Below are positions 31,801 through 44,700 of a stretch of 64,000 bases of DNA, piece after piece; positions within the stretch are counted from its first letter, which is position 1; every line of letters begins with the position of its first letter. Source of the stretch: Helicoverpa zea (taxonomy: Eukaryota; Arthropoda; Insecta; Lepidoptera; Noctuidae); contig NC_061455.1 of the NCBI RefSeq assembly GCF_022581195.2, forward strand, positions 554,120 to 618,119, in the 5' to 3' direction. The notes below the pieces were generated by a model, which saw nothing but the letters and a program-made list of their open reading frames with translations, ran no database searches and was not told where the DNA came from. A program made the position numbers and the translations under genes.

Positions 31801-34800
31801 TTAGCTAATTTTATAAGGATCGTATGATAATCAATTTTATCGCCGTTCATGCTACAGGAAAGTTAAACAACACAAGTCAACCCTTAAAAATAGGCCGTTG
31901 ACCCTCACCGGACGGGTCTTAAAATATGGGAGATCAAAAGCTTTTCATACATTTCGGGGGCAGCCGCACGGAAACCCGGCTTGATTATAAAACGCTTGAC
32001 TTAGGAATTTCAATGTCACGGTATTAAAAACCCCTTTTTGTTGCTCCCTTGTTTCGTTACCTACTTGGTGTTATAAACGTGTGAATTTTTGCGTAATTGT
32101 ATTCTGAAACGTGTACAAAAGGAGATTTTAATCAAACCTAACTCCTACTAATATCATAAACGCGAAAGTTTGTGTGTATGGATGGATGGAAGTTTGTTCC
32201 TGTTGCACGTGCTACTGATGGGTATATGTATATCAGTATATATCATATAAATAGGCTTTCTTTTCCGGATGAAACCGCTAGCAGAAGATGTTATGCTCCT
32301 GCTGCTCCACCTGCGTTAGCGTTAACGTTAATGTCAACTACACGTTACTTATTGCATTAAAAATGCGTGTTGGCTACACTTATGCTCCTGCTCCACCTGC
32401 GTTAGCGTTAACGTTAATGTCAATGGCCAACTACACGTTACTTATTGCATTAAAAATGCGTGTTGGCTACACTTACACTAGGTTACAATGCCGCAAGAGT
32501 TAATCCCTCATGAAGTAACGCGTTAACACACATTAAAGAGGTTAAACTTAGGCACACAAAATAATTCTAAAAACTAAAGCTTTCTCATTTGACCATTCCA
32601 TTATCGTGCTCGTAAAATGCAGTTACCGCTTAAACAAAGTATCTACACTCGTCCTTGCATGCGTGCAATGAGATGGCATTAATGTAGCCAACATCACTTA
32701 GCGCTCTAAGCTACGCACTAAAACACTTTGATGTGTCCAAAAAACCGACACCCGACTTATCGCTTAGCGTTTAATGCTATTAATAATGCCATTTGTATAA
32801 AATGTCATTAAAACGTTGGCCCCATCTGCGTAACGCCAAAATTTTACGCGTTAAGACGCAGGTGGAGCAGGAGCATAAAGCTTTGGTTTCCTAGGAAAGC
32901 GGTACCGTCATATAGCGGCCGTAATACAGCGGTGAATGACGTCACCAGAACGTTGTCTATGTAAACGAAATGGGGCGGTTTCCTAGAGAGCGGTAACTGA
33001 CGCCGTAACTTCAAAAAGCGGTGCCGCCATTTGCATGACGGCCGTCTTGACGATGTCAGATAGTTTGGTGAACGTTTTATTGAAAGCGGTGAAGCTTTTT
33101 TAATACGTATTTGTGTTTTTTTTTTTCGGAACAACGTCAAAAATTAGTTACAACTCTTGGAGCAGCGGGAACGACGAAATTTCCTCGTTATTTCGTTCGT
33201 AACCACGAAGCAATATATAATATAAAAAGTAAAGATTACAGAAAAAGTCAACTAAAACAGAATTGGTGTCGTGAAATTTGAGAAATATTAAATAAAACAG
33301 GTTAGTAAGTATGATACAACTAACAAAAAGTTTATGACGGTGTGTTAAAACGGCCGTGGAACTTTCCACATGTCATCACCGTAACGACGACCGTCTATTT
33401 GCGTCCGTAATATGACGGTCGCTATATGACGGCACCGCTTTCCTAGGAAACCCAAGCTTAAGCGCGCTAAGCTACGCACTAAAACCCTTTGATGTGTCAA
33501 AAAAACCGACACCCGAGTTATCGCTTAACGTTTAATGCTATTAATAATGCCATTTGTATAAAATGCCATTAAAACGTTGGCCACATCTGCGTAACGCCAA
33601 AATTTTACGCGTTAAGACGCAGGTGGAGCAGGAGCATTATACAATAACCCCAATAACACATTTGGTTTGAATTGTGCAATAGGAATCATGTCAGTTCAAA
33701 TGTGTGCGAATTCTACTATCGATCGCGACCATTCGGGACAGACCGCAGGTTTAATTTAACCGGTCGCAGCCACAAACATTATGCAGTTGTGGACCTTTAT
33801 ATAGGAAAGCCTTTTCTATGGACCCTATCCCTATTGACGTTTTTTATGATAGATCTCTATTAGTAACCTCGCTGTAACTCTGTTATTCAAACAAACTAGG
33901 TCCCCTATTTGTAAATTGGTAGCAGGATGTCAATTATTGTCAAATTAGGTGTTCTCTTCTCTTTCAGGGAAAGGGGTTCATGAAAGTAGACTAGTAAAAT
34001 CATTTTGGGACATATTATAATTATTTTATGAACTCGAAACAGTTTTTAAAAGATAATATTTGTTACTAGCCGATTTCCCCCTGGTCTCGTGGGAATTACT
34101 GCTCGTGCTGGGATAAAATATTGCCCTTGTTATTCGGGAAAATTGTAGTTTTGCAACAGTGAAAGAATTTTCAAATCTGTTCAGCACTTTTGGAGCTTGT
34201 AGGGTACAAATAAAAAAAAAATTGTGTTGTGATGGTATAAGACTGAAAGTAAAATATCTTGTTCGTCAATGTCGGCCAGTCATAAACATTTACTGAAACA
34301 GTATTTAAACGACTTACTTTGAAAGGCGGAACCTAAATTGTTAATTTAAACTTTGTCACGTAGCTAATGAATAATTTGAGTGAATGGCGAAAACCTTCAG
34401 CCGTGGGTAACCTTCCTTTCGGTCGTTAACCGATCATAATATAACTTTGTTTCAAAGTCAAAAATGAAAACTTCTGATTTGGAAACAATCAATATTTGTT
34501 TGTGTTTCTGAAAAACCATTAGGTAAACAATATGAATAAGTAATCCTTGTTGGAAAAGGCGAGTTACTTTAATTACGAGCGCTCGAAACACTGAGTCGTT
34601 CCATATTTCCATCTCTATTACGTACAATAAGTTATAGTACTAACTTATACTTTATTAATATTCCGCAATGCGGGGCCCATCGGTTATGCAGATGTGAATT
34701 TAATGACCCGAGTACCTAATCTACTAACGACTTAGATTGATGTAGGTATATCTCAGTTATTAACTATCTACTTTAATTTATCCGCAGATCCGCATGTTGG

Positions 34801-34982
34801 CTGATCCTACAGGCACCTTCATCAAGGCTTTGGACCTCGGCATCAATCTGCCCCCTCTCGGAGGATACCGCTCCAAGCGGTTCTCCATGGTCATAAAGGA
34901 CAGCAAGGTCGATAAACTGAACGTGGAACCAGACGGCACCGGCCTCTCATGCTCCCTAGCTGACAAACTCAAGATTAAGTAA
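28814..34982 (+). CDS. Prx5: Peroxiredoxin-5, mitochondrial leader form
   Basis: Three exons: 28814-28915, 28985-29251 and 34788-34982; 187 residues. It is an atypical 2-Cys peroxiredoxin that reduces H2O2, alkyl hydroperoxides and peroxynitrite. The peroxidatic cysteine is Cys77 in PGAFTPGCSKTH; the resolving cysteine is Cys178 in TGLSCSL near the C terminus, as in human PRDX5. Residues 1-29 are Arg/Ser/Ala-rich without acidic residues, a mitochondrial presequence. An internal Met30 (MAPIKVGDNLP) would give a 158-residue leaderless form. The C terminus is LKIK, so the peroxisomal SQL-type signal of the mammalian protein is absent. Intron 2 is 5.5 kb and rich in nested repeats. Confidence 0.95.
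30300..30490 (-). repeat. RTE-type retroelement 3' fragment, inverted
   Basis: cgtcgtcgtcgtttcagccg followed by gacgtccgctgattgacaaa is the reverse complement of the usual lepidopteran RTE tail (compare 7915-8008). Divergence is high and the right limit is uncertain. Confidence 0.45.
32293..32474 (+). repeat. Tandem duplication of an inverted-repeat element's left end
   Basis: Unit 1 (32293-32381) and unit 2 (32382 to about 32474) both start atgctcctgc and include gcgttagcgttaacgttaat and tgcgtgttggctacactt. The first 20 bp are the inverted terminus seen at 32857-32876 and 33618-33637 (acgcaggtggagcaggagcat). Confidence 0.8.
32701..32876 (+). repeat. 176-bp direct repeat, left copy
   Basis: Begins gcgctctaagctacgcac and ends gtggagcaggagcat. 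The second copy is at 33462-33637, of equal length with a few differences. The two copies flank the 570-bp element at 32884-33453. Confidence 0.85.
32884..33453. mobile_element. 570-bp inverted-repeat element (MITE-like)
   Basis: The ends are inverted repeats of about 40 bp: tggtttcctaggaaagcggt on the left, and accgctttcctaggaaaccc on the right. AAGCTT occurs directly outside both ends (32878-32883 and 33454-33459), a possible 6-bp target duplication. Internally it repeats GCGGT/ACCGC and GACGGC motifs. No coding capacity. Confidence 0.75.
33462..33637 (+). repeat. 176-bp direct repeat, right copy
   Basis: Second copy of 32701-32876, with a few substitutions. It ends with the same inverted terminus gtggagcaggagcat. 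Confidence 0.85.
34068..34130 (-). repeat. Helitron-like 3' end remnant
   Basis: On the minus strand, ggataaatatt-like sequence is followed by cccacgagaccagggggaaa and GGCTAGTAA. This is the decayed 3' end of a Lep1-like element (compare 8200-8247). Confidence 0.5.
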
Positions 34983-37008
34983 AATTACACCATCAAGGTC
35001 CATTCCACGCAATTTTTGTCAATTTAGGACGTAATTTACACTTGTCTGTTGTATATCCCTAAGTGTGGTCCTAGCATTTAAGTGTGCAGAGAGCCTATTT
35101 CGAGAATCGAGACTGCTTCTGATGTATCTGCGTGAATCTTGTTAAAGGAATGGCCTTTATATCTCATTTCGTAGTTTTACGCGCCATCCTGTATGTCCAG
35201 TCACAGTGTTTTATCGATCCAAGCCAATAACTTATACTTTTTGTGTATTTTATTTCAAAATTTAACAGTTATTCTTCATGTTTTTTAAGCTTATATTTTC
35301 TCATTTTATATTGATATTTATAAGTTATATAACTTTTTAGATACATTTATTTTTAATATATTTTAGATTTTGTTATGTTGGATGGTTTTCGATTCACAAA
35401 GTCGATGGCAGCTCGATGTATGCGCAGAGCTAATGTTTGACTGATTGGCATACAAGAGGCTGTGTAAAGCGCATATTTTTTCTTCGAATTTGTAGAGTTA
35501 AGATCCCTTTTCGTAATTTGTGATCGAACACACCTAGCTTTATGCAGCTCCTAGACTGTGCGAGCACTCCCTTGTGATATTGAAAACAAATCAATTTATA
35601 TAAATAGATTATAGTTACTTGTTGTTTTATTTGTTGTCTCTATTTTCCCTACATAATTGTCTTCTTCAGAGGCTAATTTTCTGCTGGTCACAAACCACTT
35701 CGATCAGTAACGGAGATTCTATTTAAGATATGAGTACTAACTTTCGCCAGCGTTTTCACCAATTACTCTGCACCCCCGGATAAAAAGTGCCACATAGCCA
35801 TAGCTTCCCTCGATGAACTATATAAACAATTTATATACTGAAACAATTTTTCAAATCTTTCCGGTAGTTCCTGAGATTGGCGCGTTCAAGAAAATAGTGG
35901 TAGGTTATTAGTTGGTTGTGTGTAGGTAGGCACTAGGCACCTGCACCTGCGAAAAAAATCAAAAGTTATCATGTGCGCTACTGTGTGAGAAATCGATTTA
36001 GTTACTGACTATGCAGTTAATTCGATATCGCCGTTGCAAATATGTACCACGAATGTATTTAAATATTACCCTCCTATGCAGCCGCTGCCAAGTGCTTATC
36101 TCCATGACAGCGGGTCTGGGAACATAATAATTGACCTTTGACTTATCTAGCGAACTGGGCCACACATTCTAATATAACAAAGAGGAATATGCAACTTACA
36201 ATACCTTATGTACTCTCCTATACTCTCCCTTATGTTAGAACTAAGAAGTTAAGTAAAAACTAGAAGCAAGCTTAGCTTATGTACTCACTTATACAACATG
36301 TAACTTAATTAACGCACATCCTGAAATTAGTTTGTTCAGAATCGTTTACTGAATCGATTTATATCATTTTTAATATAGGTAATTTTTTATCCCAAAAATA
36401 ATTAAAACTACGGAAATTATTGTCATATTAACCCTGTACAGGCAAAACAAATTCAAATAGACCGTAACTCAAAGTAATAAGACTTCGTGTATTGTCGGCT
36501 TTTTCCGTAGTTTCGTCATGTTGTGTCGAGTCGAGCGGCGCGCGGCGCGATATTTGCGTGCGTAGTAGTATGACCAAAAAGTTCTCCAAGAATTGGTATA
36601 ACTAATTTAGTAAATAACAATGCATATACATGTTAAATTAAAAATTCAGTGTATGTATTATGATTATAACATAATATTCTAATTGGGGTGTTTGAGGGTG
36701 TGCGTTAATTACGTTACATGTTGTATACTTCCTTACGTACTTGCACTAGGTGATCCCTATCTATATAATACCCTATATTCTCCCTCATGTATTCTCCCAA
36801 TTTATCCTCTTTTCTGAGGTACGTATTATTAAAAACTACAACTCCGATTACTGCATGAAATGGAATGGAACGCTGCGAAAATCAAATGTCAAGCGACAAT
36901 TTGACAATGACAATCAAAACAAAATTGTGAGGCCGTCCTCATTTTAGTAATGTTTATTTTTATAATTAAATATAAATGAACATGGCATTATGACCAAGAA
37001 CTTTAAAC
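34983..37008. other. Intergenic: peroxiredoxin-5 3' region and upstream region of the SAM-like gene
   Basis: The left part is the peroxiredoxin 3' UTR; no clear AATAAA was found. A short GC-rich patch (gtcgagcggcgcgcggcgcg, about 36527-36550) lies 460 bp before the 37009 start codon and may mark its promoter. Otherwise it is AT-rich with no gene. Confidence 0.45.
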
Positions 37009-37174
37009 ATGTATAAACGGGTACATTACTTTGGTACAGTATTGTTTATGTGTTCACTTATTTATTTAGTTAGAGTTGTGTTTACGGAGATCTTCGACGA
37101 TGAGACGGCGTTGGTCGATGAATGGCTTGACCAGAACGATCTCAGTGAATATAAGAAGCTTTTTAGAGAATATG
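37009..37174 (+). CDS. First coding exon of a membrane-anchored SAM-like protein (partial gene)
   Basis: The ATG at 37009 opens 55 residues ending in a phase-1 GTGAGT donor at 37175. Residues about 8-25 (FGTVLFMCSLIYLVRVVF) form a hydrophobic membrane segment. It is followed by FDDETALVDEWLDQNDLSEY and KKLFREYG, which has the pattern of the first two helices of a SAM domain (DEWL..LxEYxxLFxEyGI). Joined to 51026-51191, the domain continues GISTLSGCGSPDTLDRLPEL. The intron would be 13.9 kb. I do not recognise the protein. SAM domains mediate homo- or hetero-oligomerisation; no specific function is claimed. Confidence 0.65.
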
Positions 37175-38452
37175 GTGAGTACCTAGTTGTACTGGATACT
37201 ATTGTTTTACAAAAGAAAAGATTCTAGTGGAAGAAATGTTATTGCGAAAATTGTAAGGGCGCGTTCCAGTCTACAGTGCGTCTATGTTTTCATTCCTGAT
37301 TTGCCTCGATATCTGGTGATTAATCCAATTAATTATTAGTTAATAAACCCAAAAATATCCTATTCTATGCTAAGACGAATCTTAAGCGTTATAAAAGGAC
37401 TGACTGTCTAGAAAGTTTGGAAACTCAAGAGTGGCAAAATGTATTATGATTGGCCTAGCTAGTTATTGCTGTACAGTTATACAAGACTGAATTCTGTTAC
37501 AGAAAAGACCTTCCACAAAGGCGACAAATTATCAAAAACTGTTTCTTATTAGATTCCAATTATGCTCTAAATCTAAAAATATATCCCACCCATATACTAT
37601 TAAAGAATAACTGATGAGGTATAATTAAGGCTAACTATCTTGATGCTAGTAAGATCAATAACCTCCACTCTGTAGATAATCACAATATTTTTAACCTTTA
37701 ATATTTGTTGCCCTGAATAGGAATATTTTTTATTTATTCAGGCATAAAAATATCATTGTTTGCTTAAAGAGTGTCCTGTATGTTTATTAGATAGAGTTTC
37801 AATTTGACAAATCATTTCTTATTAAATGAATTATTAAATACTCATGAATTACTTAGTTGATGTGGCTACCTTGGTTTTTGGGTACCATAAACGGTTCTCA
37901 ATTCAACACTGGCAAGGCTTTAAAAGTGTGGAGTAGTAACGGTTGATTAGACCTAGATTAGCCTTGAAGTTAAGTGCAAAATGATCTATTTATCTTTAAT
38001 TATTACATTATAAGATAGACCTTTTCAGCAACTGCTGAGCAACTATAAATTAGTCACTTGGCCACTCTGTGACTTCAAAAATCATTTGGTACCAAAAGTC
38101 ATATTCTGTCAGAAAATATTTTTGTTGATTTAAAGATCTGAAACAATGCCACATTTCATTAGTTAAATTACAAATAATATCAAAATATATATAAATAAAA
38201 TAAATGTATCAACACTATTTAGGCTGCTGCAGTAACTGAATTATCGGCTCAGCTGAAATTGGCCCATTCAATAATTTGCTTATATGTGCCATTTATCTTC
38301 ATTTGTAAACATAAGTCAATAACAGCCAATTTTATCATGAATTAAAAACAATAAACAAATAGAAAACTCCTGTCTACTTACCAAATATTGCTGTTATTGC
38401 TTGTTATCTGTAGCTAACTACATTCTTAACCCAGCCAAAGTTCAATGAACAA

Positions 38453-38679
38453 TCTATATATATAAAAGAAAGTCGTGTTAGTTACACCACTTATAACTCA
38501 AGAACGGCTGAACCGATTTAGCTGAAAACTGGCAGGGAGGTAGTTTAGACCCAGGAGAAGGACATTTTATTACAAAAAAAAATACAATTTATTCCGGACA
38601 TATAGCGCCATCTATTGTTCAAACCAAAAATCTGCCGGATGCCACTATTCCACGCGAACGAAGTCGCGGGCAAATCTAG
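38453..38679 (+). mobile_element. Helitron-like nonautonomous element
   Basis: Begins TCTATATATATAAAAG after a host A and ends cgcgaacgaagtcgcgggca, then aatCTAG, followed by T. The subterminal stem (CGCG..CGCG) and the TC...CTAG ends between A and T fit Helitrons. 227 bp, noncoding. Confidence 0.75.
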
Positions 38680-38829
38680 TTTATCATATTTTGTACCCAG
38701 CTTCCAGTTATCTGCGTAATTCCGAAAATCTTTACAAAAATAGCATGTATCCCTTGTGTAGTAAGATTATAATCATAATCCAATTAACGTGATGAAAGCG
38801 AGCCTGCCGCGGTAGAAAAATGATATCAG

Positions 38830-39226
38830 TATCTGTAGAGATCCCGCGGGCGAGGCGTGAGGGCGGGCGGTGACGTCGGCGCCACCCCGTGCGCCCCAAC
38901 CTGCACCCCACCCGTGCCCCCACCTGCACCCCACCAGTGCCGGCAAACAACAAAGAACTGCTGGTTTGTTCAGTCGCGTCGCACCCTCCGTGCCGTGCGG
39001 ACGCGTCGTACTCATGCATATCACCACACATCAGATTAAAATGATCGTTTTAATTAAAATTGTGATAAATTACAAAATTGGTATAAATTAAAAAATATTT
39101 CCGTATCAGTCTTTAGTCTCGTTTTAATTTGGACTCGAAAGTGAGTTTCCTTTGTTCGGATTGTCTGTGGTGAAGGCGGTTAATTCGGTTTAGATAATTG
39201 ATGTCAATTGAATTTTAAAAGTCACC
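38830..39226 (+). promoter_or_regulatory. GC-rich block, probable alternative promoter and 5' UTR
   Basis: 38840-38990 is strongly GC- and C-rich with repeated ctgcaccccacc, and includes a TGACGTC CRE-type motif at about 38871. It is the only such patch in an AT-rich region and ends about 240 bp before the ATG at 39227. ORFs on both strands reflect composition, not genes. The role is inferred from position. Confidence 0.4.
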
Positions 39227-39332
39227 ATGTGGCAATTCGAGGACTCAGAGATATATTCCATAGGGATGATCCACCCCTCACACAGCCGGCACTCGGGGCT
39301 TTCGATGCTGTCTGGAGTATCACAGTTTTCAG
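39227..39332 (+). CDS. Candidate alternative first coding exon of the SAM-like gene
   Basis: ATG in a good context (gtcaccATG) opens 35 residues, MWQFEDSEIYSIGMIHPSHS and then RHSGLSMLSGVSQFS, ending in a phase-1 donor GTAGGT at 39333. The phase matches exon 51026-51191, so the join reads ...SQFS-G-ISTLSG. This isoform would lack the membrane segment and the first SAM helices. It is a Ser/His-rich cytosolic-looking N terminus. No homologue is recognised. It could instead be a first exon of another downstream gene. Confidence 0.45.
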
Positions 39333-41522
39333 GTAGGTAGGTTGTTTTAAGGTGACTTTTAGTTGCAGCTTAAGTTCTTATACTTTGGCGCACAACAAAG
39401 CGCTCACATAACTCGAATGCAGATTTATTTATAAAACTTGCTTTTCTCTTATTTTAAACACCCACACTTTAACCAGGACATGACTAAGCGTTCGCGCAAA
39501 AAAATGCAACTGATCATAAAATTGGGTCACCCAATAAATCATGATGATCATTAAAAAGAAATTGTAATCAAATTCATTTCGGCGACAGTATTCATGACAG
39601 TCAACAATACTAATAACTTCAGCGGGTCCCCAGCAGTAACATTAATAGCCTGTAACAAACAAACAAGTTTATTTTGCAAAATTGACCTTTAAGCTTGTGG
39701 TTTTAAAGTTGAGTTTTGCATGAGAAGCTGTTGGTAACAAGGTTTCGAAGTAGCATTGTGTGGCTAATCCCTTCAGTGGGATTGTATCGTGCACTGCGTT
39801 ATCTACCGACGAGGATTTGGATTTCAGAACACGTAAATCCATTCACTTTTGCGTGAATTGGAAAATAAAAAGAAGGTTAATATCGGCTTATTGTTATTTC
39901 AGAGATTCTTTCAGATGTTTTTACTTCGATAAATGGTTCTTTGTTCATGATTATTTAGATCTGCCTTAACAGTCTAGTAAGGTCGACTCCTATGAGTGAG
40001 TTCTCGGGTTATGTTTCCAGATTGGGTCAAAACAGCTACGAAGCCTGGAAGGGAAAGGAAAATCCTGGAAGCAGCTTTACTGTTGCACTATTAATGCCAT
40101 CAGATCATTTACCCCGCAAACTAGGTCGGGCGGGGCAAAGGATCAGTGGATAATAGGTCATACCTTGCAATTTAATTCTCATACTCGAATTCAATCTAAA
40201 TTACCTAAGTCTATACCAAGTCTAACCATCTAAGTTTACAATGATAAACTTGTGTAAAAGGAAAAAAACTACAAATATAATAAAAAGGACAATAAACATT
40301 TCTGCAGTCCACAAGTTGCTGTAATTTTCTTGAATGTGGCAAAAAATTTTTTTGTTCATCAATATAAATTAATTGGACCATATCTATAAATTGTCCAATC
40401 GATCCTGCACTCTAAATTATGTGACAGGCCATAGTGTTAAATGGATGCTTAGGCCGTCTGTGCACTCCTTAATTAGGTACTTACAGCGAAAATGATATCT
40501 TAAATTGGATATTTAGGTGAGTTACGGCAGTTAGTTAATTCTAAGAGGTGTCTGGGGAGCTTTTTATGTGTCCCATTTAGTCGTAAAAACAAAGGCTCCC
40601 TTTCTGCAATTTTTAGGTGCCTGCTCTTGGAGTGGGAAAAGACGAATTTAATTGTAGCCATATGAGGAAATCTGAGCCTTTTCAAGGCAAGATTAGATAA
40701 GAACTATCTAGGCAAGCATTGCCCATCTTCTACCACATCGTCACTGCCTTGGTCACTGACCATTAGGTGAGATTGTGGTCAAATGTTTGCCTATTATGTA
40801 GTGGGCTCTGATGATCTCGGTGATCAATTCAAAAGCAATAATTTTCCCTTTCACCTTTCAACTTGAAAATACATTAAACATTTCCCAAATCCCGCACGTC
40901 CACGATAATATAATTTAAACGTTTGCAAAGTTCTATCCACTTTAACAACTACATAACATGTAACTCGGCAAAGGGGATAAAACACGGTGAGGATTAATTT
41001 CATTTTTGCGGGCATTCTGTTTTTATTGTGCGGACATTAAAATGATGAAAGAGAATAAAGCTAGCCACTGCAACTAATTGCCAACTGCACTCGTCGTGTG
41101 TAAGTAATGCATGGTCTAAGTTATGGGGGATCAGCTATTCATCTTTCTGTATCATTGTAAATGATAGTTATCCCCAACGGCGTTAGCTTATGTCTAGACC
41201 AGATAAGGTTTCTTCTAATAATTGAAAATCGTTTTAATCCCGATTTTATATCCCTGATTTTATATAGCCGTGAAGAAGGCGAATCTGCGAAAATCCCGTA
41301 AAGACTCTTAGAGCCACTGGAAAGTAAATGGAAGTGGACTCCAATTAAAAATAACGCGGTTCGTTAGGTGATGTCGTATAATTATCCTTTAATTAGATCG
41401 CAAAGTTTCTAGGAGAACTAGGAAGTTTACGAGCCGACTAGTTGATGAGAGTTAGTTGGGTCGAGGAAAAGGACGCCCGTGTAGGTACAGTGAGGGAGGG
41501 AATAAATGAATGAAAACATGAA

Positions 41523-41713
41523 TCTATACTAATATTATAAAGCTGAAGAGTTTGTTTGTTTGAACGCGCTAATCTCAGGAACTACTGGTCCGATTTGAAC
41601 AATTCTTTCGGTGTTAGATAGCCCATTTATCGAGGAAGGCTATAGGCTACTTTTTATCTGGGTTCGTGCAGAGGTTCCCACGGGATGCGGGTGAACCCGC
41701 TGGCAGAAGCTAG
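41523..41713 (+). mobile_element. Helitron-like nonautonomous element (Lep1-like)
   Basis: Begins TCTATACTAATATTAT after A, and ends cccacgggatgcgggtgaac and gctggcagaagCTAG followed by T. Same family as 8047-8246, and 191 bp long. Confidence 0.75.
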
Positions 41714-44700
41714 TTGGTAATATACCTTCAGGTTCACGTCCCAAACGTGAAAGCTTCGATTTCCGTTTTATTATAACTTTCTATACAATTCCATGTATAG
41801 AATACCCTTTATATTCAAAACTGCTTGTTTAACTTGGGGAATCATTATTCTTTATGATTTATGAATGGGCTCGAAAATAGACATAATGTAGGACCTTGTA
41901 GATACAGCGGATGTAGAACGTCATACATGGAGTTCCGATAACGACATTGGACTGTAGACCTTACGATATGCGCCTGTTGTACACTAATTTTAAATATATC
42001 GTGTGCATGTAGTAAAATCGCTCAGCTTATGACATGCGCCGCTTAAATGCAGCACTCGCGGCGAGGAGCACTTGGAACTAATTCAAAAAGGCCGGCGCGC
42101 ACCGGACCTCAACTTATGTTAACCTTGTCTGGTTTGGCGCGTGTTTTGTTTGGGGACCACTCGCTTTGTGGATGTGGACAGAGGCTGCCAAGTGCCAAGC
42201 TTGGGGCATCATGAATAATTGCCTGTAGCAGGATTTTTTTTCCGCATTTTGATTCGGCAGGATGATTTCTCTTGATTTGATAATTATAAGACTTATTGTG
42301 TCAGCAAGAAGAAGTCAATTTTTCCTGTCTAATATAGATATGTGTGGCTAAATAGTTTAGTACGTTCAGCTATTTACTGAATGCAAATTTTCACTTCTGT
42401 CCTGACCTGACAAAGTTACGAAATTTTCTGCAAAACGAAACTTTTAAATAAAACTATGGACCATGACAAAAATTCAATATTGTGCTTTCATTCTTTCAGT
42501 ACTGAAAGCAGCTGTGACGTAACGCAAAAACTGCAAAGTTAAACAATGCCCTGATGCACAAAAAGCGCTGTGGTACCCGCTGCAGTGACCCACTTCCCGC
42601 ACTTTGTTTTTAATACCAGCACCAACGACCATATAAATAAAATTTATGCATATCCGATACATAAATTGTTTTATGAACTGAGATAAAAGCTGTCCCGCCG
42701 GATTAACCAATGCAATTAAAAAATCCATTTAAGTTTTCAATTTGACGCAGCGAAGCCATTAGTTACAAAGTATTATCGTGCCGTGCTTCATCGGAGTTTT
42801 TGCCCTCGATCAAAGGGATTGCTCTCAAGCGGGTGACTGATTTCAATTCAGATTTTGTTTATTATTTTTCTAATATAGCACTTTTCACATAGCCAGTGTA
42901 TTGATTTTCATGAAGGTTTTGATCTCCCACACAATACTGCTCCTACATGCTTTGAACTTCAGGGTTCTCAGCAGTGGGTGTTACGAAGAAATTTTCTGTT
43001 CGCAATCCGCTTAGTATTCAAATGTTGTGCTCTATGGATCAAGGATGTAGCGAACCTTATTGGATGCACGCTGCCACGTCTTGCGATCCACTGGATTATT
43101 TCCAATACAAAAATATTATTTTAAAGTCTTTTTGAAAGTGATAGCAAGTTTTACAGGCTGATGAAAAAAAGTTCCTCAACTTTGACTGAATATTCTTTGT
43201 TAAATTCTTGAGCTTATATTTAAGTTTCTCCCGAAGTTTCATAAGCTTTCATGAAAGCGGTTGTTTACAGAGAATATAAAAGAAAAGAACGAGTGCAATG
43301 TTCTCCAAGCAATTTGCTTTGAACATTCCGCTATGTAATTATTTTTTGATCGTTAAATCTTTTATACAAAATCTTTTTTAAAATAAAACTTTATCTTAAT
43401 GTTCATTGGTTTTTACAACAAAGTTGATCCATTTCTTTTGTTTTAATTTAATTAAGATTCTTTGACTTGAAATGGAGTTGGTAACTGGGACGGGTCCATT
43501 GTAGTATCAAGTTCAACGGCGTTATTTAGTATTCCAGGTTTAGTAGGTAACAATGTAATTATTCAAGTGCAGACACTCCCGCGGGATCTAATTACCCTCA
43601 GTCGGCCAACTTTAGGTAGTGCAAGTTTACTTAAAACGTCCATCTGCAATAGCGCGTTGGAATCACGCCAAACTTCCTGTCGTTCACCAATATCTGGTAA
43701 AATGTCATGAAAAAACCACTTTCACGTTTTGCTTTGATAAATACAGCGAACGCTTCGCTTAGCACTGACCTGGCACAAATTGACCTTACGGTGTAGGTCC
43801 TGAACAAACCCCGCTAGTAATCTATTTGTTCCCGCCCTGCCTGCGGGTGAATCTGATTTAATTAGATAATCTCGTCTCGTATCGTATCTCTCGGGTAATG
43901 TTATTGCATTATGGTAATTGCTACAGCGCCTTTGTGTTGATTTAGGAGTCGATTCTAGGTATGCTTGGATCATAAATTTAACTGTGGAAGTTGCTATTTA
44001 ATGTAGATTTGTGTAATTCAACATTGTTTAGATCTCCAATTTTTAACTGCAAACTCCTTTGCTCCTCCTAAAATTATATCAGATCAGTTTTAAACTGAAA
44101 ATTCTTTGTCCTAAAATTCTTGCTTAAAAGGTGAATTTCCTTTAAAGTTATTCCTTAGAAAGGGATCTGGAATTTATTAACTTCTAAAGTATCTTTGTTT
44201 AGTCTTTGAAACTAAAAAGCAATACGAATGCCAAATCAAACAAAGAGCATTACTACCGCTTGAACATTACGAATTTCGGTGAACTGTACGTAGCTGTATC
44301 GACCACGCCCAATCGTTTCACCAGATAGGGGTGCATTGCCCTAGAGCGGGATGCATCTGTATTTACAGGTCCACCTGTAGCCCGGGCTGGCCGGGTCGCG
44401 GGTCAGCGGCCCAGTTCCGCGGCCTAGTTCCCTGCCTGCGCAACAAGTGACGTAGCTATCGTGGCATTATGTAATGTTTAATCTATACGTGGATGATGTT
44501 CTGATATAATGGTCCTTTGATGGCTGTCGATGGCTGTTAGCTAATTGCTATTGGTTTTGAATTGATTTGTCTTATTGGCAATATTGGTTTATATGTCAGG
44601 TTTAGTATTGTCTTTGTGTCTTTGTCTTGTTGGCTTACATTTTTATAACAATATTTAGGTTTTTATGTTTTTAAACTCTTTAGTTTAAAACAAATTGAAA

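Larger units (their letters stand above)
29252..34787 (+). other. Peroxiredoxin-5 intron 2 (5.5 kb), repeat-rich
   Basis: No exon-like sequence was recognised. It contains RTE-tail sequence at about 30300-30490, a self-complementary gattcgtaagta/acttacgaa region at about 30525-30590, a decayed Lep1-like fragment near 32144-32283, the nested inverted-repeat complex 32293-33637 and a Helitron 3' remnant at 34068-34130. Confidence 0.6.

Noticed and set aside
38732..39031. Overlapping ORFs on both strands in a GC-rich block
   Set aside because: Low-complexity C-rich sequence without splice signals; a promoter or 5' UTR is the simpler explanation.
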